A stretch of DNA of 64,000 nucleotides, from contig NZ_CP064295.1 in NCBI RefSeq assembly GCF_015476115.1, positions 3,342,001 to 3,406,000 on the forward strand, written 5' to 3'. Shown piece by piece: positions 16,480-25,652 of this stretch; position 1 is the stretch's first letter; each line of letters begins with the position of its first letter. This DNA is from Aegicerativicinus sediminis. Its GTDB lineage: Bacteria; Bacteroidota; Bacteroidia; Flavobacteriales; Flavobacteriaceae. The translations under genes and the position numbers were made by a program. The notes under the pieces were generated by a model. That model saw only the letters and a program-made list of their open reading frames with translations, did no database searches and was not told the DNA's origin.

Positions 16480-18196
16480 TATTTTAACCCTTTCATTAGG
16501 TGTTCAGAATTGGACCTATATTTTAGTTGGACTTTCATTTTCTATTTACATAGGTATTGCAATATGGTCCCGGGCTGGGTCTACAAAAGAATTTTATGTT
16601 GCTGGAGGTGGGGTTTCTCCCTTGGCCAATGGTATGGCAACAGCGGCAGATTGGATGAGTGCCGCCTCATTTATTTCCATGGCAGGAATAATTTCATTTG
16701 CTGGCTATGATGGTGCTGTATATCTTATGGGCTGGACAGGCGGTTATGTACTGTTAGCATTATTGTTGGCTCCATATCTAAGAAAGTTCGGGAAGTTTAC
16801 AGTGCCAGATTTCATAGGTGATCGCTATTATTCCAAAACGGCAAGAATCGTTGCGGTCCTCTGCGCACTCTTGGTGTCTTTTACTTATGTTGCCGGGCAA
16901 ATGCGTGGGGTTGGTATTGTCTTTTCTCGCTTTTTAGAAGTGGATATTAATACAGGTGTAATTATTGGAATGCTCATTGTATTGTTTTATGCGGTATTAG
17001 GTGGTATGAAAGGAATAACTTATACTCAAGTCGCCCAATATTGTGTCTTGATTTTTGCCTTTATGGTACCTGCTATTTTTATCTCCATTCAAATGACCGG
17101 CAATCCAATTCCACAATTTGGATTTGGGAGTACCTTGAGTGACGGAAGTGGCACATATTTGTTAGATAAATTAGATGGTTTAAGCACAGAATTGGGATTT
17201 CATGAATATACAAGTGGATCTAAATCTTTAATTGATGTTTTCGCTATTACCTTGGCCCTTATGGTAGGTACCGCAGGATTACCACATGTAATTGTTAGAT
17301 TTTTCACAGTTAAAAGAGTGAAAGATGCTCGATTGTCAGCTGGTATCGCATTATTATTAATTGTAATACTCTATTCTACAGCACCAGCAGTTGCTGCTTT
17401 TGCAAGAACCAATTTATTAACAACTGTAAGGGATCAGCCTTATGAAAATGTTCCAGAATGGTTCACAAAATGGGAAAAAACGGGTCTTGTTACTTTTACA
17501 GATAAAAATGGAGACGGCACCATTCAATATGTCGGGGATAAGGCAATAAATGAATTGGAAATTGATCCAGATATTACAGTGTTGGCAAATCCTGAAATTG
17601 CCGATTTACCAAATTGGGTTATTGCACTTGTTGCCGCAGGAGGGTTGGCAGCAGCTTTATCAACTGCGGCGGGGCTTTTATTGGTAATTTCTTCTTCTGT
17701 TTCCCATGATTTAATTAAGAAGGTGATTAATCCATCCATATCTGATAATGGAGAATTAATTGCTGCTAGAATAAGTGCCGTAGGTGCGGTTTGTGTAGCA
17801 GGTTATTTCGGCATCAACCCACCAGGTTTTGTTGCAGCGGTGGTTGCCCTAGCATTCGGACTTGCAGCCGCCTCATTTTTCCCGGCAATTATTTTAGGCA
17901 TATTTTACAAAAGGATGAATAAAGAAGGAGCTGTAGCCGGCATGGTGGTTGGTATTTCCTTTATGTTGTACTATATGGTTAAATTCAAATTAGGATGGTT
18001 AGACGAAACTATACCGGATAAAAGTGAATGGTGGTTTGGAATTTCTCCGGAAGGATTTGGTACGGTTGCCATGGTCCTCAATTTTATTGTATCTATTGTT
18101 GTTATGAAATTTACCAAAGCACCACCCGAAGATGTGCAAGAATTGGTTGAAAATATCAGGATACCAAGTGGTGCAGGAGAGGCCCACGGCCATTAA
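16463..18196 (+). CDS. Sodium:solute symporter, VC_2705 subfamily (acetate/organic-acid permease-like)
   Basis: 577 residues with about 13 transmembrane helices. SSS motifs: EFYVAGGGVSPLANGMATAADWMSAASFISMAGI, TYVAGQMRGVGIVFSRFLEV and GTAGLPHVIVRFFTV. A periplasmic or loop insertion at ~305-370 contains a DKNGDGTI stretch resembling a calcium-binding loop. The ORF overlaps the small-subunit gene by 17 nt; an ATG two codons in (16469) is an equally good start. Relatives of ActP transport acetate and other short acids, and the acs gene 3 kb downstream supports that guess, but the substrate is not shown by the sequence. Confidence 0.9.
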   Translation: MVMISDILTLSLGVQNWTYILVGLSFSIYIGIAIWSRAGSTKEFYVAGGGVSPLANGMATAADWMSAASFISMAGIISFAGYDGAVYLMGWTGGYVLLALLLAPYLRKFGKFTVPDFIGDRYYSKTARIVAVLCALLVSFTYVAGQMRGVGIVFSRFLEVDINTGVIIGMLIVLFYAVLGGMKGITYTQVAQYCVLIFAFMVPAIFISIQMTGNPIPQFGFGSTLSDGSGTYLLDKLDGLSTELGFHEYTSGSKSLIDVFAITLALMVGTAGLPHVIVRFFTVKRVKDARLSAGIALLLIVILYSTAPAVAAFARTNLLTTVRDQPYENVPEWFTKWEKTGLVTFTDKNGDGTIQYVGDKAINELEIDPDITVLANPEIADLPNWVIALVAAGGLAAALSTAAGLLLVISSSVSHDLIKKVINPSISDNGELIAARISAVGAVCVAGYFGINPPGFVAAVVALAFGLAAASFFPAIILGIFYKRMNKEGAVAGMVVGISFMLYYMVKFKLGWLDETIPDKSEWWFGISPEGFGTVAMVLNFIVSIVVMKFTKAPPEDVQELVENIRIPSGAGEAHGH

Positions 18197-18199
18197 TCC

Positions 18200-19114
18200 T
18201 TAACTGATGGATTTTTTAAATTGTTGCGGAGTCATCATCTCCAACTTTTTAAATTGCCTGTTGAAATAACTAATATTATTGAATCCAGACTTAAAGGCTA
18301 TTTCAGACATTCTAGAATCATTTGTTTCTTTCATTAATTTTTTGGCAAATTTTATTTTTTCAGAATTAATGTAGTCTATTGGGGAAATACCCAAAGTGTT
18401 TTTAAACTTTTTGTGAAAATGGGAGGTGCTCATACATGCCTTTTCAGCCAAAGTGTCTACAGATATATCCTTATTGGTTAAGTTTTGTTTGATGTACTTT
18501 ATAACCATCCCAATACGGGTGTCATTGAAAATACCTTCAACATCGTTAAGAATAATGCTTTTTGCCTTTGTTTGTAAAAGCCTAACAATAAGTTCCTGTA
18601 TCATTAAATCTAATAACACATCTTTACTCTTGCTGCCATTAATGAATGTATAGACTAATCGTTCAACCAAATGGTCTACCTCTACATTATTAGTTAAGTG
18701 GGAAGGATTGTTATCTATGGACCAATTATTATTTTCCCTTTCTATTGCAACATGATGGTTAAATTTTTCAACTACTTCACCAATTTTTTCAGAATCTATT
18801 CCTAAAGCTAAACATTGGGTTGGTTGATTTTCTGTTGCCAAAGGAAAATCGATCACCATTGCCTTATTACTAGGCATAACTACAGATTCTCCTGGGAAAA
18901 AGTCGAAGGATGGGATACCTTCTAAATGCATTATTTTTTTTCCAGTCAGCATGCTTGCAATTACTGGAAAATCAAATTCTAACCGGACTTTTTCAGCGTA
19001 TGTATGGGTTTCATAAATGTTTAACTCAGCATAATCTGCATTGTAGGTAGTACGGTTTTCTACCAAAGTGTTCAACTTACGATTTGCAATATGGTGTCTT
19101 AAAAGATGATCCAT
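18200..19114 (-). CDS. AraC family transcriptional regulator
   Basis: 304 residues: an N-terminal sensing domain (~1-190) of the AraC_N type and a C-terminal double HTH (~205-304) with VDTLAEKACMSTSHFHKKFKNTLGISPIDYI and MSEIAFKSGFNNISYFNRQFKKLEMMTPQQF. It is divergent from the aldehyde dehydrogenase gene across 209 bp, and this regulator/ALDH/DUF779 arrangement suggests it controls that operon in response to an aldehyde, an alcohol or a derived metabolite. Its stop lies 3 bp from the convergent symporter stop, with no terminator hairpin visible between them. Confidence 0.92.
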   Translation of the reverse strand: MDHLLRHHIANRKLNTLVENRTTYNADYAELNIYETHTYAEKVRLEFDFPVIASMLTGKKIMHLEGIPSFDFFPGESVVMPSNKAMVIDFPLATENQPTQCLALGIDSEKIGEVVEKFNHHVAIERENNNWSIDNNPSHLTNNVEVDHLVERLVYTFINGSKSKDVLLDLMIQELIVRLLQTKAKSIILNDVEGIFNDTRIGMVIKYIKQNLTNKDISVDTLAEKACMSTSHFHKKFKNTLGISPIDYINSEKIKFAKKLMKETNDSRMSEIAFKSGFNNISYFNRQFKKLEMMTPQQFKKSIS

Positions 19115-19323
19115 TATTCAAAATTAATGAAAGTGAGGAATTATTTCCAACGATAATAGTATTGTACAATTTTATAATAATAATGTTCAATTATTTAGCG
19201 GATTATCAAAATATCTTTATCAAAATTAGTTAAAAGGAAATTTAAACCTTAAAAATTTAAGAATAAAATAATTTAGGAAATTTACCCTTACTAATTAGTG
19301 TCAAAGATTAAAACCTAGTTAAA

Positions 19324-20823
19324 ATGAGTTACAGTAAACCAAAATTTAAAGATTCCTATGGGAATTTTATTAATGGAAAATTTGTTCCACCTGTCAATGG
19401 GGAATATTTTGAAAATCGATCTCCGATAGATAATAGTGTTATTGCCAAATACCCTAGATCTACTAAGGAGGATATAGAGAATGCAGTAGATGCGGCTAAT
19501 GCAGCAAAAGAATCTTGGGGCAATACATCTGCGGCTGAAAGGGCAGCCTTACTCAATAAGGTTGCAGATATCATAGAAGAAAACCTTGAAGAATTTGCAG
19601 TTGTTGAAACTTGTGATAATGGTAAGCCTATACGAGAAACCTTAAATGCTGATGTTCCTTTAAGTGTTGACCATTGGCGATATTTTGCTGCCTGTATTAG
19701 GGCTGAGGAAGGTACCGCAACTGAATTGGATGCAAATACCCTATCCTTAAACATTAAAGAGCCGTTGGGAGTTGTTGGGCAAATAATTCCATGGAATTTC
19801 CCTTTGCTTATGCTTTCTTGGAAATTACCTCCGGCTTTGGCTACTGGTAATTGTGTAGTGCTAAAGCCCGCTGAGCAAACACCATCTTCTGCAACATTGT
19901 TGATGGAAAAGATTGCTGATGTGTTTCCTCCAGGGGTTGTTAATGTTGTTCATGGTTTCGGACCAGAAGCAGGGAAGCCCTTGGCTTCAAGTTCTAAAGT
20001 GGATAAGGTAGCCTTTACAGGTGAAACAACCACAGGTCAATTAATTATGCAGTATGCATCTAAAAACCTAAATCCGGTTACGATGGAGCTTGGGGGTAAA
20101 TCTCCAAATATCTTCTTCAGTAGCGTGATGGATGAGGATGACGATTATTTAGATAAGGCAATTGAAGGTGCAGTTTTATTTGCGTTCAACCAAGGTGAGG
20201 TATGTACATGTCCATCTAGAATATTGGTGCAAGAAGATATTTACGACAAATTTATGGAACGTGTCGTGGAAAGAACCGAGGCCATTATTCAGGGAAATCC
20301 ATATGACACGTCTACGATGGTGGGAGCCCAAGCATCTAATGATCAGTATGAGAAAATCAAATCCTATATTAATATTGGAAAAGAAGAAGGGGCTAAGGTG
20401 TTATGCGGTGGTGAGGCAAACAAATTATCTGGTGATTGCGAATCAGGCTTTTATATTAAACCCACCATATTAGAAGGTCATAATAAAATGCGTGTATTCC
20501 AAGAAGAAATTTTTGGTCCAGTTGTTTGCGTAACTAAATTTAGAGATGAAGCAGAGGCATTAGAAATAGCCAATGACACCTTATATGGTTTAGGAGCTGG
20601 AGTTTGGACAAGGGATGCACACCAATTGTATCAAATACCTAGAGCCATTAAAGCTGGTAGGGTGTGGGTGAATTGTTATCACGCTTACCCAGCGCATGCA
20701 CCTTTCGGAGGATATAAAAAATCTGGATTTGGCCGTGAAAATCATGTAATGATGATGGATCATTACCGTCAAAACAAAAACATGTTGATTTCCTATGACA
20801 AAAATAAATTAGGTTTCTTTTAG
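19324..20823 (+). CDS. NAD-dependent aldehyde dehydrogenase (acetaldehyde/ExaC-like)
   Basis: 499 residues, normal length. Catalytic residues: nucleophile C294 in [11 protein letters not shown] and general base E255 in MELGGKSPN; the oxyanion Asn is in [10 protein letters not shown]. The C-terminal [16 protein letters not shown] is typical of the acetaldehyde/chloroacetaldehyde group. It oxidises an aldehyde to the acid, and the acs gene downstream would activate acetate to acetyl-CoA. It is divergent from an AraC regulator and followed by a terminator-like hairpin and DUF779. Confidence 0.95.
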   Translation: MSYSKPKFKDSYGNFINGKFVPPVNGEYFENRSPIDNSVIAKYPRSTKEDIENAVDAANAAKESWGNTSAAERAALLNKVADIIEENLEEFAVVETCDNGKPIRETLNADVPLSVDHWRYFAACIRAEEGTATELDANTLSLNIKEPLGVVGQIIPWNFPLLMLSWKLPPALATGNCVVLKPAEQTPSSATLLMEKIADVFPPGVVNVVHGFGPEAGKPLASSSKVDKVAFTGETTTGQLIMQYASKNLNPVTMELGGKSPNIFFSSVMDEDDDYLDKAIEGAVLFAFNQGEVCTCPSRILVQEDIYDKFMERVVERTEAIIQGNPYDTSTMVGAQASNDQYEKIKSYINIGKEEGAKVLCGGEANKLSGDCESGFYIKPTILEGHNKMRVFQEEIFGPVVCVTKFRDEAEALEIANDTLYGLGAGVWTRDAHQLYQIPRAIKAGRVWVNCYHAYPAHAPFGGYKKSGFGRENHVMMMDHYRQNKNMLISYDKNKLGFF

Positions 20824-20843
20824 TTAGATTTAATTTTAGACAG

Positions 20844-20874
20844 AAGGGCTGGACATGTTATGTTCAGCCTTTTT
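20844..20874 (+). terminator. Intrinsic terminator or attenuator after the aldehyde dehydrogenase gene
   Basis: A 12-13-bp stem (20844-20856 with 20860-20872, two G-U pairs, 3-nt loop) followed by T's. It separates the ALDH from the DUF779-acs genes, so those may be expressed by partial read-through. Confidence 0.7.
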
Positions 20875-20888
20875 CTTATTTTTAATCC

Positions 20889-21242
20889 ATGCAAAGAATA
20901 GCAATTACAGACAAAGCTTCAGCGGTTGTAGACCAATTGAAAAACCAGCACGGGGAACTCATTTTTCACCAAAGTGGTGGCTGTTGCGATGGTTCTGCAC
21001 CCATGATTTTTGAAAAAGACGACATGTATTTGGACGAAAGCGATATTTTGCTGGGTAATGTTAATGGTGTAAATTTTTACATGAATCAAGACCAATTTGA
21101 ATATTGGAAGCATACCCATTTAACGATCGATATTACTGAGGGGAGAGGCGCAAGTTTTTCTCTTGAAATTCCGTTGGGAGTTCGGTTCATTATAAACTCT
21201 CGATTGCTCACTTCTGAGGAGCAAGAATATTTTAATTCATAA
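20889..21242 (+). CDS. DUF779 protein
   Basis: 117 residues. Family hallmarks are LIFHQSGGCCDGSAPMIF near residues 20-37 with a Cys-Cys pair, and GRGASFSLEIPLGVRFIINSR. DUF779 genes commonly sit next to acetaldehyde-type dehydrogenases, as here, but the biochemical role is not known; the conserved cysteines could bind a metal or an aldehyde adduct. It lies 65 bp after the ALDH, past a hairpin, and 30 bp before acs. Confidence 0.9.
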   Translation: MQRIAITDKASAVVDQLKNQHGELIFHQSGGCCDGSAPMIFEKDDMYLDESDILLGNVNGVNFYMNQDQFEYWKHTHLTIDITEGRGASFSLEIPLGVRFIINSRLLTSEEQEYFNS

Positions 21243-21272
21243 CTAACTAATTTACCAAGGCTTAATAGTTTC

Positions 21273-23183
21273 ATGAGTAATTATCATATTAAAAATTTAG
21301 AAGAATATTATCAGGTATACCGTAAATCTGTTAGGTTTCCTGAAGTTTTTTGGGAAGAAATTGCAGAAGAACATTTTCAATGGTACAAACGTTGGGATAA
21401 GGTTTTAGAATGGGATTTTACCAAACCAGAAGTTAAGTGGTTTCAAGGTGCCAAATTGAATATCACTGAAAATTGCCTCGATCGACATCTTAGAATTAGA
21501 GGTGATAAAACCGCTATTTTGTTTGAACCTAATAATCCCGATGAACCATCACAACACATCACTTATAAACAGTTACATGCCAGAGTTAATAAAATGGCAA
21601 ATGTATTGAAGAGTGAAGGGATTCAAAAAGGAGATAGGGTATGTATATATTTGCCAATGATTCCAGAATTGGCGTTTGCAATATTGGCATGTGCAAGAAT
21701 TGGTGCAATACATTCAGTAGTTTTTGCCGGATTTAGCTCCACTGCCTTAGCGACGAGAATTAATGATTGTGATTGTAAATTGGTAATTACAAGTGATGGT
21801 TCTTATCGTGGATCTAAAACCATAGACCTAAAAGGAATTGTTGATGAAGCTTTGGAGAAATGTCCGAATGTTTCTTCTGTTTTAGTTGTGAATCGCATAG
21901 ATTCAAAAATTGAGATGAAGGAGGGTAGGGATAAATGGTTGCAGCCACTCCTTGATGAGGCTTTCGATGAATGTACTCCTGAAGTAATGGACGCAGAGGA
22001 TCCACTTTTCATTTTATACACTTCAGGATCTACTGGTAAACCAAAAGGAATGGTTCATACCACTGCCGGTTATATGGTTTACACAGCTTATACCTTTAAA
22101 AATATTTTTCAATATAGGGAACAAGATATTTATTGGTGTACTGCCGATATTGGTTGGATAACCGGACACAGTTATATCGTTTATGGTCCTTTGGCGAATG
22201 GAGCTACTTCTGTAATGTTCGAAGGCGTTCCAAGCTACCCAGACTTTGGAAGGTTTTGGGAAATTGTGGATAAACATAAAGTAACCCAATTCTATACTGC
22301 ACCAACAGCTATTAGGGCATTGGCAAAAGAAGGGGTTGAGCATATTGAAAAATTTGACTTATCGTCCTTAAAAGTATTGGGTACAGTTGGAGAACCGATA
22401 AACGAAGAAGCTTGGCATTGGTATGATGACAATATCGGGAAAAAGAAGAGTCCGATTGTAGATACTTGGTGGCAAACAGAAACAGGGGGCGTTATGATTT
22501 CTCCGATTCCATTCGCCACGCCAACGAAACCAACATACGCCACTTTACCCTTTCCGGGCATACAACCTGCTTTAATGGATGAAAATGGTTCTGAAATTCA
22601 TGGGAACCAAGTTGATGGAAGGTTGTGTATTAAATTTCCTTGGCCTTCAATGGCAAGAACAATTTGGGGTAATCATGAAAGATATCGAGATACATATTTC
22701 TCCGCATTTCAAAACAAGTATTTCACTGGTGATGGTGCACTTCGGGATGAAGTAGGCTATTACAGAATTACTGGTCGAGTGGATGATGTGATTATCGTTT
22801 CTGGTCATAATTTAGGAACAGCACCTATTGAGGATGCTATCAATGAGCATCCTGCCGTTGCAGAATCAGCTATAGTTGGTTATCCCCATGATATTAAGGG
22901 AAATGCTCTTTATGGTTATGTCACCCTAAAGGAAACGGGAGAATATAGAAATCAGGATAACCTTAGAAAAGAAATTAACCAGCTAATCACGGAAATGATT
23001 GGACCGATAGCAAAATTGGATAAAATTCAGTTTACAGCTGGTTTACCCAAAACTAGATCAGGAAAAATCATGCGTAGAATACTACGTAAAATTGCGTCTG
23101 GCGAAACTACTAACTTAGGAGATACTAGTACACTCCTAAATCCGGAAGTTGTGCAGGAAATAATGGATAATGTTTTGAAATAA
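21273..23183 (+). CDS. acs: Acetyl-CoA synthetase (AMP-forming)
   Basis: 636 residues. It makes acetyl-CoA from acetate, CoA and ATP via acetyl-AMP. Motifs: the P-loop-like YTSGSTGKPKG, the core DTWWQTETGG, YFTGDGALRDEVGYYRITGRVDDVI, and the C-terminal PKTRSGKIMRR containing the catalytic lysine that is acetylated in regulated homologues. It is preceded by ALDH and DUF779 and followed at 15 bp by a Crp-type regulator, forming an acetaldehyde-to-acetyl-CoA route. Confidence 0.97.
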   Translation: MSNYHIKNLEEYYQVYRKSVRFPEVFWEEIAEEHFQWYKRWDKVLEWDFTKPEVKWFQGAKLNITENCLDRHLRIRGDKTAILFEPNNPDEPSQHITYKQLHARVNKMANVLKSEGIQKGDRVCIYLPMIPELAFAILACARIGAIHSVVFAGFSSTALATRINDCDCKLVITSDGSYRGSKTIDLKGIVDEALEKCPNVSSVLVVNRIDSKIEMKEGRDKWLQPLLDEAFDECTPEVMDAEDPLFILYTSGSTGKPKGMVHTTAGYMVYTAYTFKNIFQYREQDIYWCTADIGWITGHSYIVYGPLANGATSVMFEGVPSYPDFGRFWEIVDKHKVTQFYTAPTAIRALAKEGVEHIEKFDLSSLKVLGTVGEPINEEAWHWYDDNIGKKKSPIVDTWWQTETGGVMISPIPFATPTKPTYATLPFPGIQPALMDENGSEIHGNQVDGRLCIKFPWPSMARTIWGNHERYRDTYFSAFQNKYFTGDGALRDEVGYYRITGRVDDVIIVSGHNLGTAPIEDAINEHPAVAESAIVGYPHDIKGNALYGYVTLKETGEYRNQDNLRKEINQLITEMIGPIAKLDKIQFTAGLPKTRSGKIMRRILRKIASGETTNLGDTSTLLNPEVVQEIMDNVLK

Positions 23184-23198
23184 TCACTTTAAACTAAT

Positions 23199-23786
23199 TT
23201 GGAAGAGTTCACCCAACTATTTGAGGTAATTAATCAACAGGTTTCTTTGGAAGATTCTGATAAGGAAAAGCTGTGTAAGTTTTTTGAGATTAATTATTAC
23301 AAAAAAGGTGATTATATATTAAAAGTAGGTGAGGTTGCCCGTTCTGTATGTTATATCAATAATGGTTGTACGCGCATGTTTTATTTAGATGAACAGGGGC
23401 AGGAACATATTATAATGTTTTCGGTAGAGGGGTGGTGGACTTCAGATTTAGGGAGTCTAATTAGCCAGACGCCCTCTGATTTCAATGTGGAGTGTCTTGA
23501 AGACTCGGAGGTTTTTGAAATTTCACATTCAAATTTAGATCCCATGTTTTTTGAAGTTCCTAAGATGGAACGTTTCTTTAGGAAGTTGGTGGAACGTGCT
23601 TATGTTGCATCGCAAAATAGAATTGTAAAAAGCTTCAGTCTCACTGCTAAGGAGCGTTATTTGGAATTTAATGAGCAATATCCTCATATTGAAACCAGGA
23701 TACCACAATACATGTTAGCTTCTTATTTAGGTATTACAAAAGAGTTTTTAAGCAAAATCAAAAACTCTGTAAAAAACAAATCATAA
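23199..23786 (+). CDS. Crp/Fnr family regulator with degenerate cNMP pocket
   Basis: 195 residues from a TTG start 15 bp after the acs stop. The N-terminal cNMP-like barrel (~10-125) lacks the Gly-Glu...Arg-Ser cassette: the equivalent stretch reads WWTSDLGSLISQTPSDFNVE, so it probably does not bind cyclic nucleotide. The C-terminal helix-turn-helix (YMLASYLGITKEFLSKIKN) is short but recognisable. It is probably co-transcribed with acs and may feed back on acetate metabolism. It contrasts with the intact pocket of the sigma-54 activator at 2074-3921. Confidence 0.85.
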   Translation: MEEFTQLFEVINQQVSLEDSDKEKLCKFFEINYYKKGDYILKVGEVARSVCYINNGCTRMFYLDEQGQEHIIMFSVEGWWTSDLGSLISQTPSDFNVECLEDSEVFEISHSNLDPMFFEVPKMERFFRKLVERAYVASQNRIVKSFSLTAKERYLEFNEQYPHIETRIPQYMLASYLGITKEFLSKIKNSVKNKS

Positions 23787-23881
23787 AATTTTCATAATTC
23801 TGCCAATGTTAAACTAGTTTATTTTTTATCCGACTTAATAGAGGGAAATTTGCCTCGTAGAACAATAAAAATAAACATATT

Positions 23882-24454
23882 ATGATAGCTAAATCTTTAA
23901 CATTAACAGGAATTTTTGCATTTGCAACCTTTACTTCTCCAACTATAGAAACTGTAGAAAAGGAAGTAAACATTGAACAAAGTCAAGTAGTTTGGAAAGG
24001 TTACAAAGTAACTGGGTCACACCAAGGAACAGTTGATTTATCTTCCGGAAAATTAGTTTTCGATGGTGATAATTTAGTAGGAGGTACTTTTACAATTGAC
24101 ATGGCTTCATTAGAATCAACTGATTTAAGTGGAGATATGAAAGGAAAATTAGATGGACACTTAAAATCTAATGACTTCTTTGGTGTAGAGCAACATCCTA
24201 AAGCGACTCTAGTATTTACGAGTGTTAAACCTAACGGTAAAAATGCTTATGAAGTTACTGGTGATTTAACCATTAAAGGACATACAAATCCTGTAACATT
24301 CGATTTGTCTATTTATGGACAAAAAGCAAATGCCGCTTTAAAAATCGACAGATCTAAATACGATGTTAGATATGGTTCAACCAGCTTTTTTGACGGGTTG
24401 AAAGACAAAGCAATTTACGATGAATTTGACATTATCGTAGACCTTGAGTTTTAA
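23882..24454 (+). CDS. YceI family protein
   Basis: 190 residues: a weak N-terminal signal sequence (~1-18) followed by the lipocalin-like YceI barrel, with VVWKGYKVTGSHQGTVDLSSGKL, LKSNDFFGVEQHPKATLVFTSV and DLTIKGHTNPVTFDLSI. YceI proteins bind isoprenoid-type lipids in the periplasm; their physiological role is often unclear. It is followed by a strong bidirectional terminator, and there is a 95-bp gap after the Crp-like gene, so it is likely a separate transcript. Confidence 0.92.
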   Translation: MIAKSLTLTGIFAFATFTSPTIETVEKEVNIEQSQVVWKGYKVTGSHQGTVDLSSGKLVFDGDNLVGGTFTIDMASLESTDLSGDMKGKLDGHLKSNDFFGVEQHPKATLVFTSVKPNGKNAYEVTGDLTIKGHTNPVTFDLSIYGQKANAALKIDRSKYDVRYGSTSFFDGLKDKAIYDEFDIIVDLEF

Positions 24455-24475
24455 TTAATAGCGAATTGATTATTG

Positions 24476-24509
24476 AAAAAACCGTCTCATATTGAGACGG
24501 TTTTTTTTT
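24476..24509. terminator. Strong bidirectional terminator between YceI and DsrE genes
   Basis: ACCGTCTC (24481-24488) pairs perfectly with the GAGACGGT arm after a 5-nt loop, flanked by A's on the left and nine T's on the right. It serves both convergent genes. Confidence 0.92.
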
Positions 24510-24927
24510 AATTATTATAGGATTCTTTTATATAACTCCATCCAGCCTTTTGTTTAACAGCTAATTCAAAGATTGCATCCGGAACTACATTAACCCCTTC
24601 TATAAGATCACTTTTTTGAACATTACGTCTTTTCATTGTACCATTGCATGCGTTTACAGTTACATTTTTTCGCTTGCTTAATTCAATTATACCATCCGTT
24701 ACGGATGATTTCCCTTTTAAGAGCATATCTAATGCTCCCCCATAAACGACAATTTCAAATTCAGATTCTGGATAGGCCTCAGACATTCCTTTAACGTGTC
24801 TAACTGTTGCCTGTTGTGGTTCAACATGGCTGCTAGTTACGTCAAATAATATTTTAACTGGATTATCCTGAGTAAATCCAACTATGCTAAATAAGAAAAT
24901 TACAACGCTTAAAATAGAGTGTTTCAT
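24508..24927 (-). CDS. Exported DsrE family protein
   Basis: 139 residues: a signal peptide (~1-19), then a DsrE/DsrF-type alpha/beta domain with the conserved cysteine in VNACNGTMKRR and the C-terminal VPDAIFELAVKQKAGWSYIKE. DsrE-like proteins carry sulfane sulfur on cysteine or act in redox transfer. It is the last gene of a minus-strand cluster with a Tat-exported DsrE-like protein and a TsdA-like cytochrome, which suggests periplasmic sulfur-compound oxidation. Confidence 0.87.
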   Translation of the reverse strand: MKHSILSVVIFLFSIVGFTQDNPVKILFDVTSSHVEPQQATVRHVKGMSEAYPESEFEIVVYGGALDMLLKGKSSVTDGIIELSKRKNVTVNACNGTMKRRNVQKSDLIEGVNVVPDAIFELAVKQKAGWSYIKESYNN

Positions 24928-24950
24928 TTTTTAAAAAATTTATATAATAA

Positions 24951-25637
24951 TTATTCTCCTGCAAAAATATAGGCACATCCTTTTTTCTGTGCTCTTTCTA
25001 AAGCCCATACACCGGATGGAACCGATTGAATGCCAGGTAAAAGACCGCTTTTCCAATCTGCATATACATCTTCTGCTTTTAGCCCCATTGGTCCTGCCAC
25101 AAAGCCACTATAAACGTTTAAGGCCAAATCGCATACGCAAAATAGTGAGCCTCGGGCTTGTAAATCTTTTATTCCTTGAATAATAGGTAATGGCATGTCT
25201 TTACCATGTGGTTCGTAAACAGTATTTCTAATGGCAGGTTCTCCGGTATTGTTATCGTTAATATGAAAAAATTCTCCCAATTTGTATTTTTCCCATAAAC
25301 GATCTTCCATTGCGTAAGGTATCGCATCATGTCTTAATACTGTCATCGCAGTCATATTGCTGTCTTCGACACCTGTTTGATTATTTGTCATTAAAAAGGC
25401 AAAATTCCATACAACAGGGAAAGCTTGGTGTGGTTTAGAGCCATCATAAACAACCCTGTGCTCACCTTTTATTTTATCAAAAAAATCTTCGGCTTCACTG
25501 GCCAAGACTTTTCTTTTCATTAAATTTTCAGGAGTGTTAAATTGAGTTCCTGTCATTGCAGTAATACTAGCTGCAGTCATACCCATACCTAGGGTGGCTA
25601 AAAAAGCTCTTCGTTGATTAAAATTGTTAGATTCCAT
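24951..25637 (-). CDS. Tat-signal protein with a divergent DsrE-like domain
   Basis: 228 residues. The N terminus has a twin-arginine signal (NQRRAFLATLGMG, residues ~7-19). The mature region resembles the neighbouring DsrE protein: VPSGVWALERAQKKGCAYI matches VPDAIFELAVKQKAGWSYI, and LFCVCDLAL occupies the place of the conserved-Cys segment. I therefore call it a divergent DsrE-fold protein; it is usually annotated only as a hypothetical Tat protein. Export folded through Tat may imply a bound cofactor. It lies 15 bp from the cytochrome gene and 23 bp from the second DsrE gene. Confidence 0.75.
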   Translation of the reverse strand: MESNNFNQRRAFLATLGMGMTAASITAMTGTQFNTPENLMKRKVLASEAEDFFDKIKGEHRVVYDGSKPHQAFPVVWNFAFLMTNNQTGVEDSNMTAMTVLRHDAIPYAMEDRLWEKYKLGEFFHINDNNTGEPAIRNTVYEPHGKDMPLPIIQGIKDLQARGSLFCVCDLALNVYSGFVAGPMGLKAEDVYADWKSGLLPGIQSVPSGVWALERAQKKGCAYIFAGE

Positions 25638-25652
25638 TGTTTTGAGATTTAA

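Noticed and set aside
17490-17560. EF-hand-like DKNGDGTI loop in the sodium symporter
   Set aside because: A single loop in a known insertion of the transporter; not enough to propose calcium regulation.
23199-23786. Crp-like protein as a cAMP receptor for the cyclase at 4035
   Set aside because: Its phosphate-binding cassette is missing the Glu and Arg/Ser; the sigma-54 activator has them and is adjacent to the cyclase.
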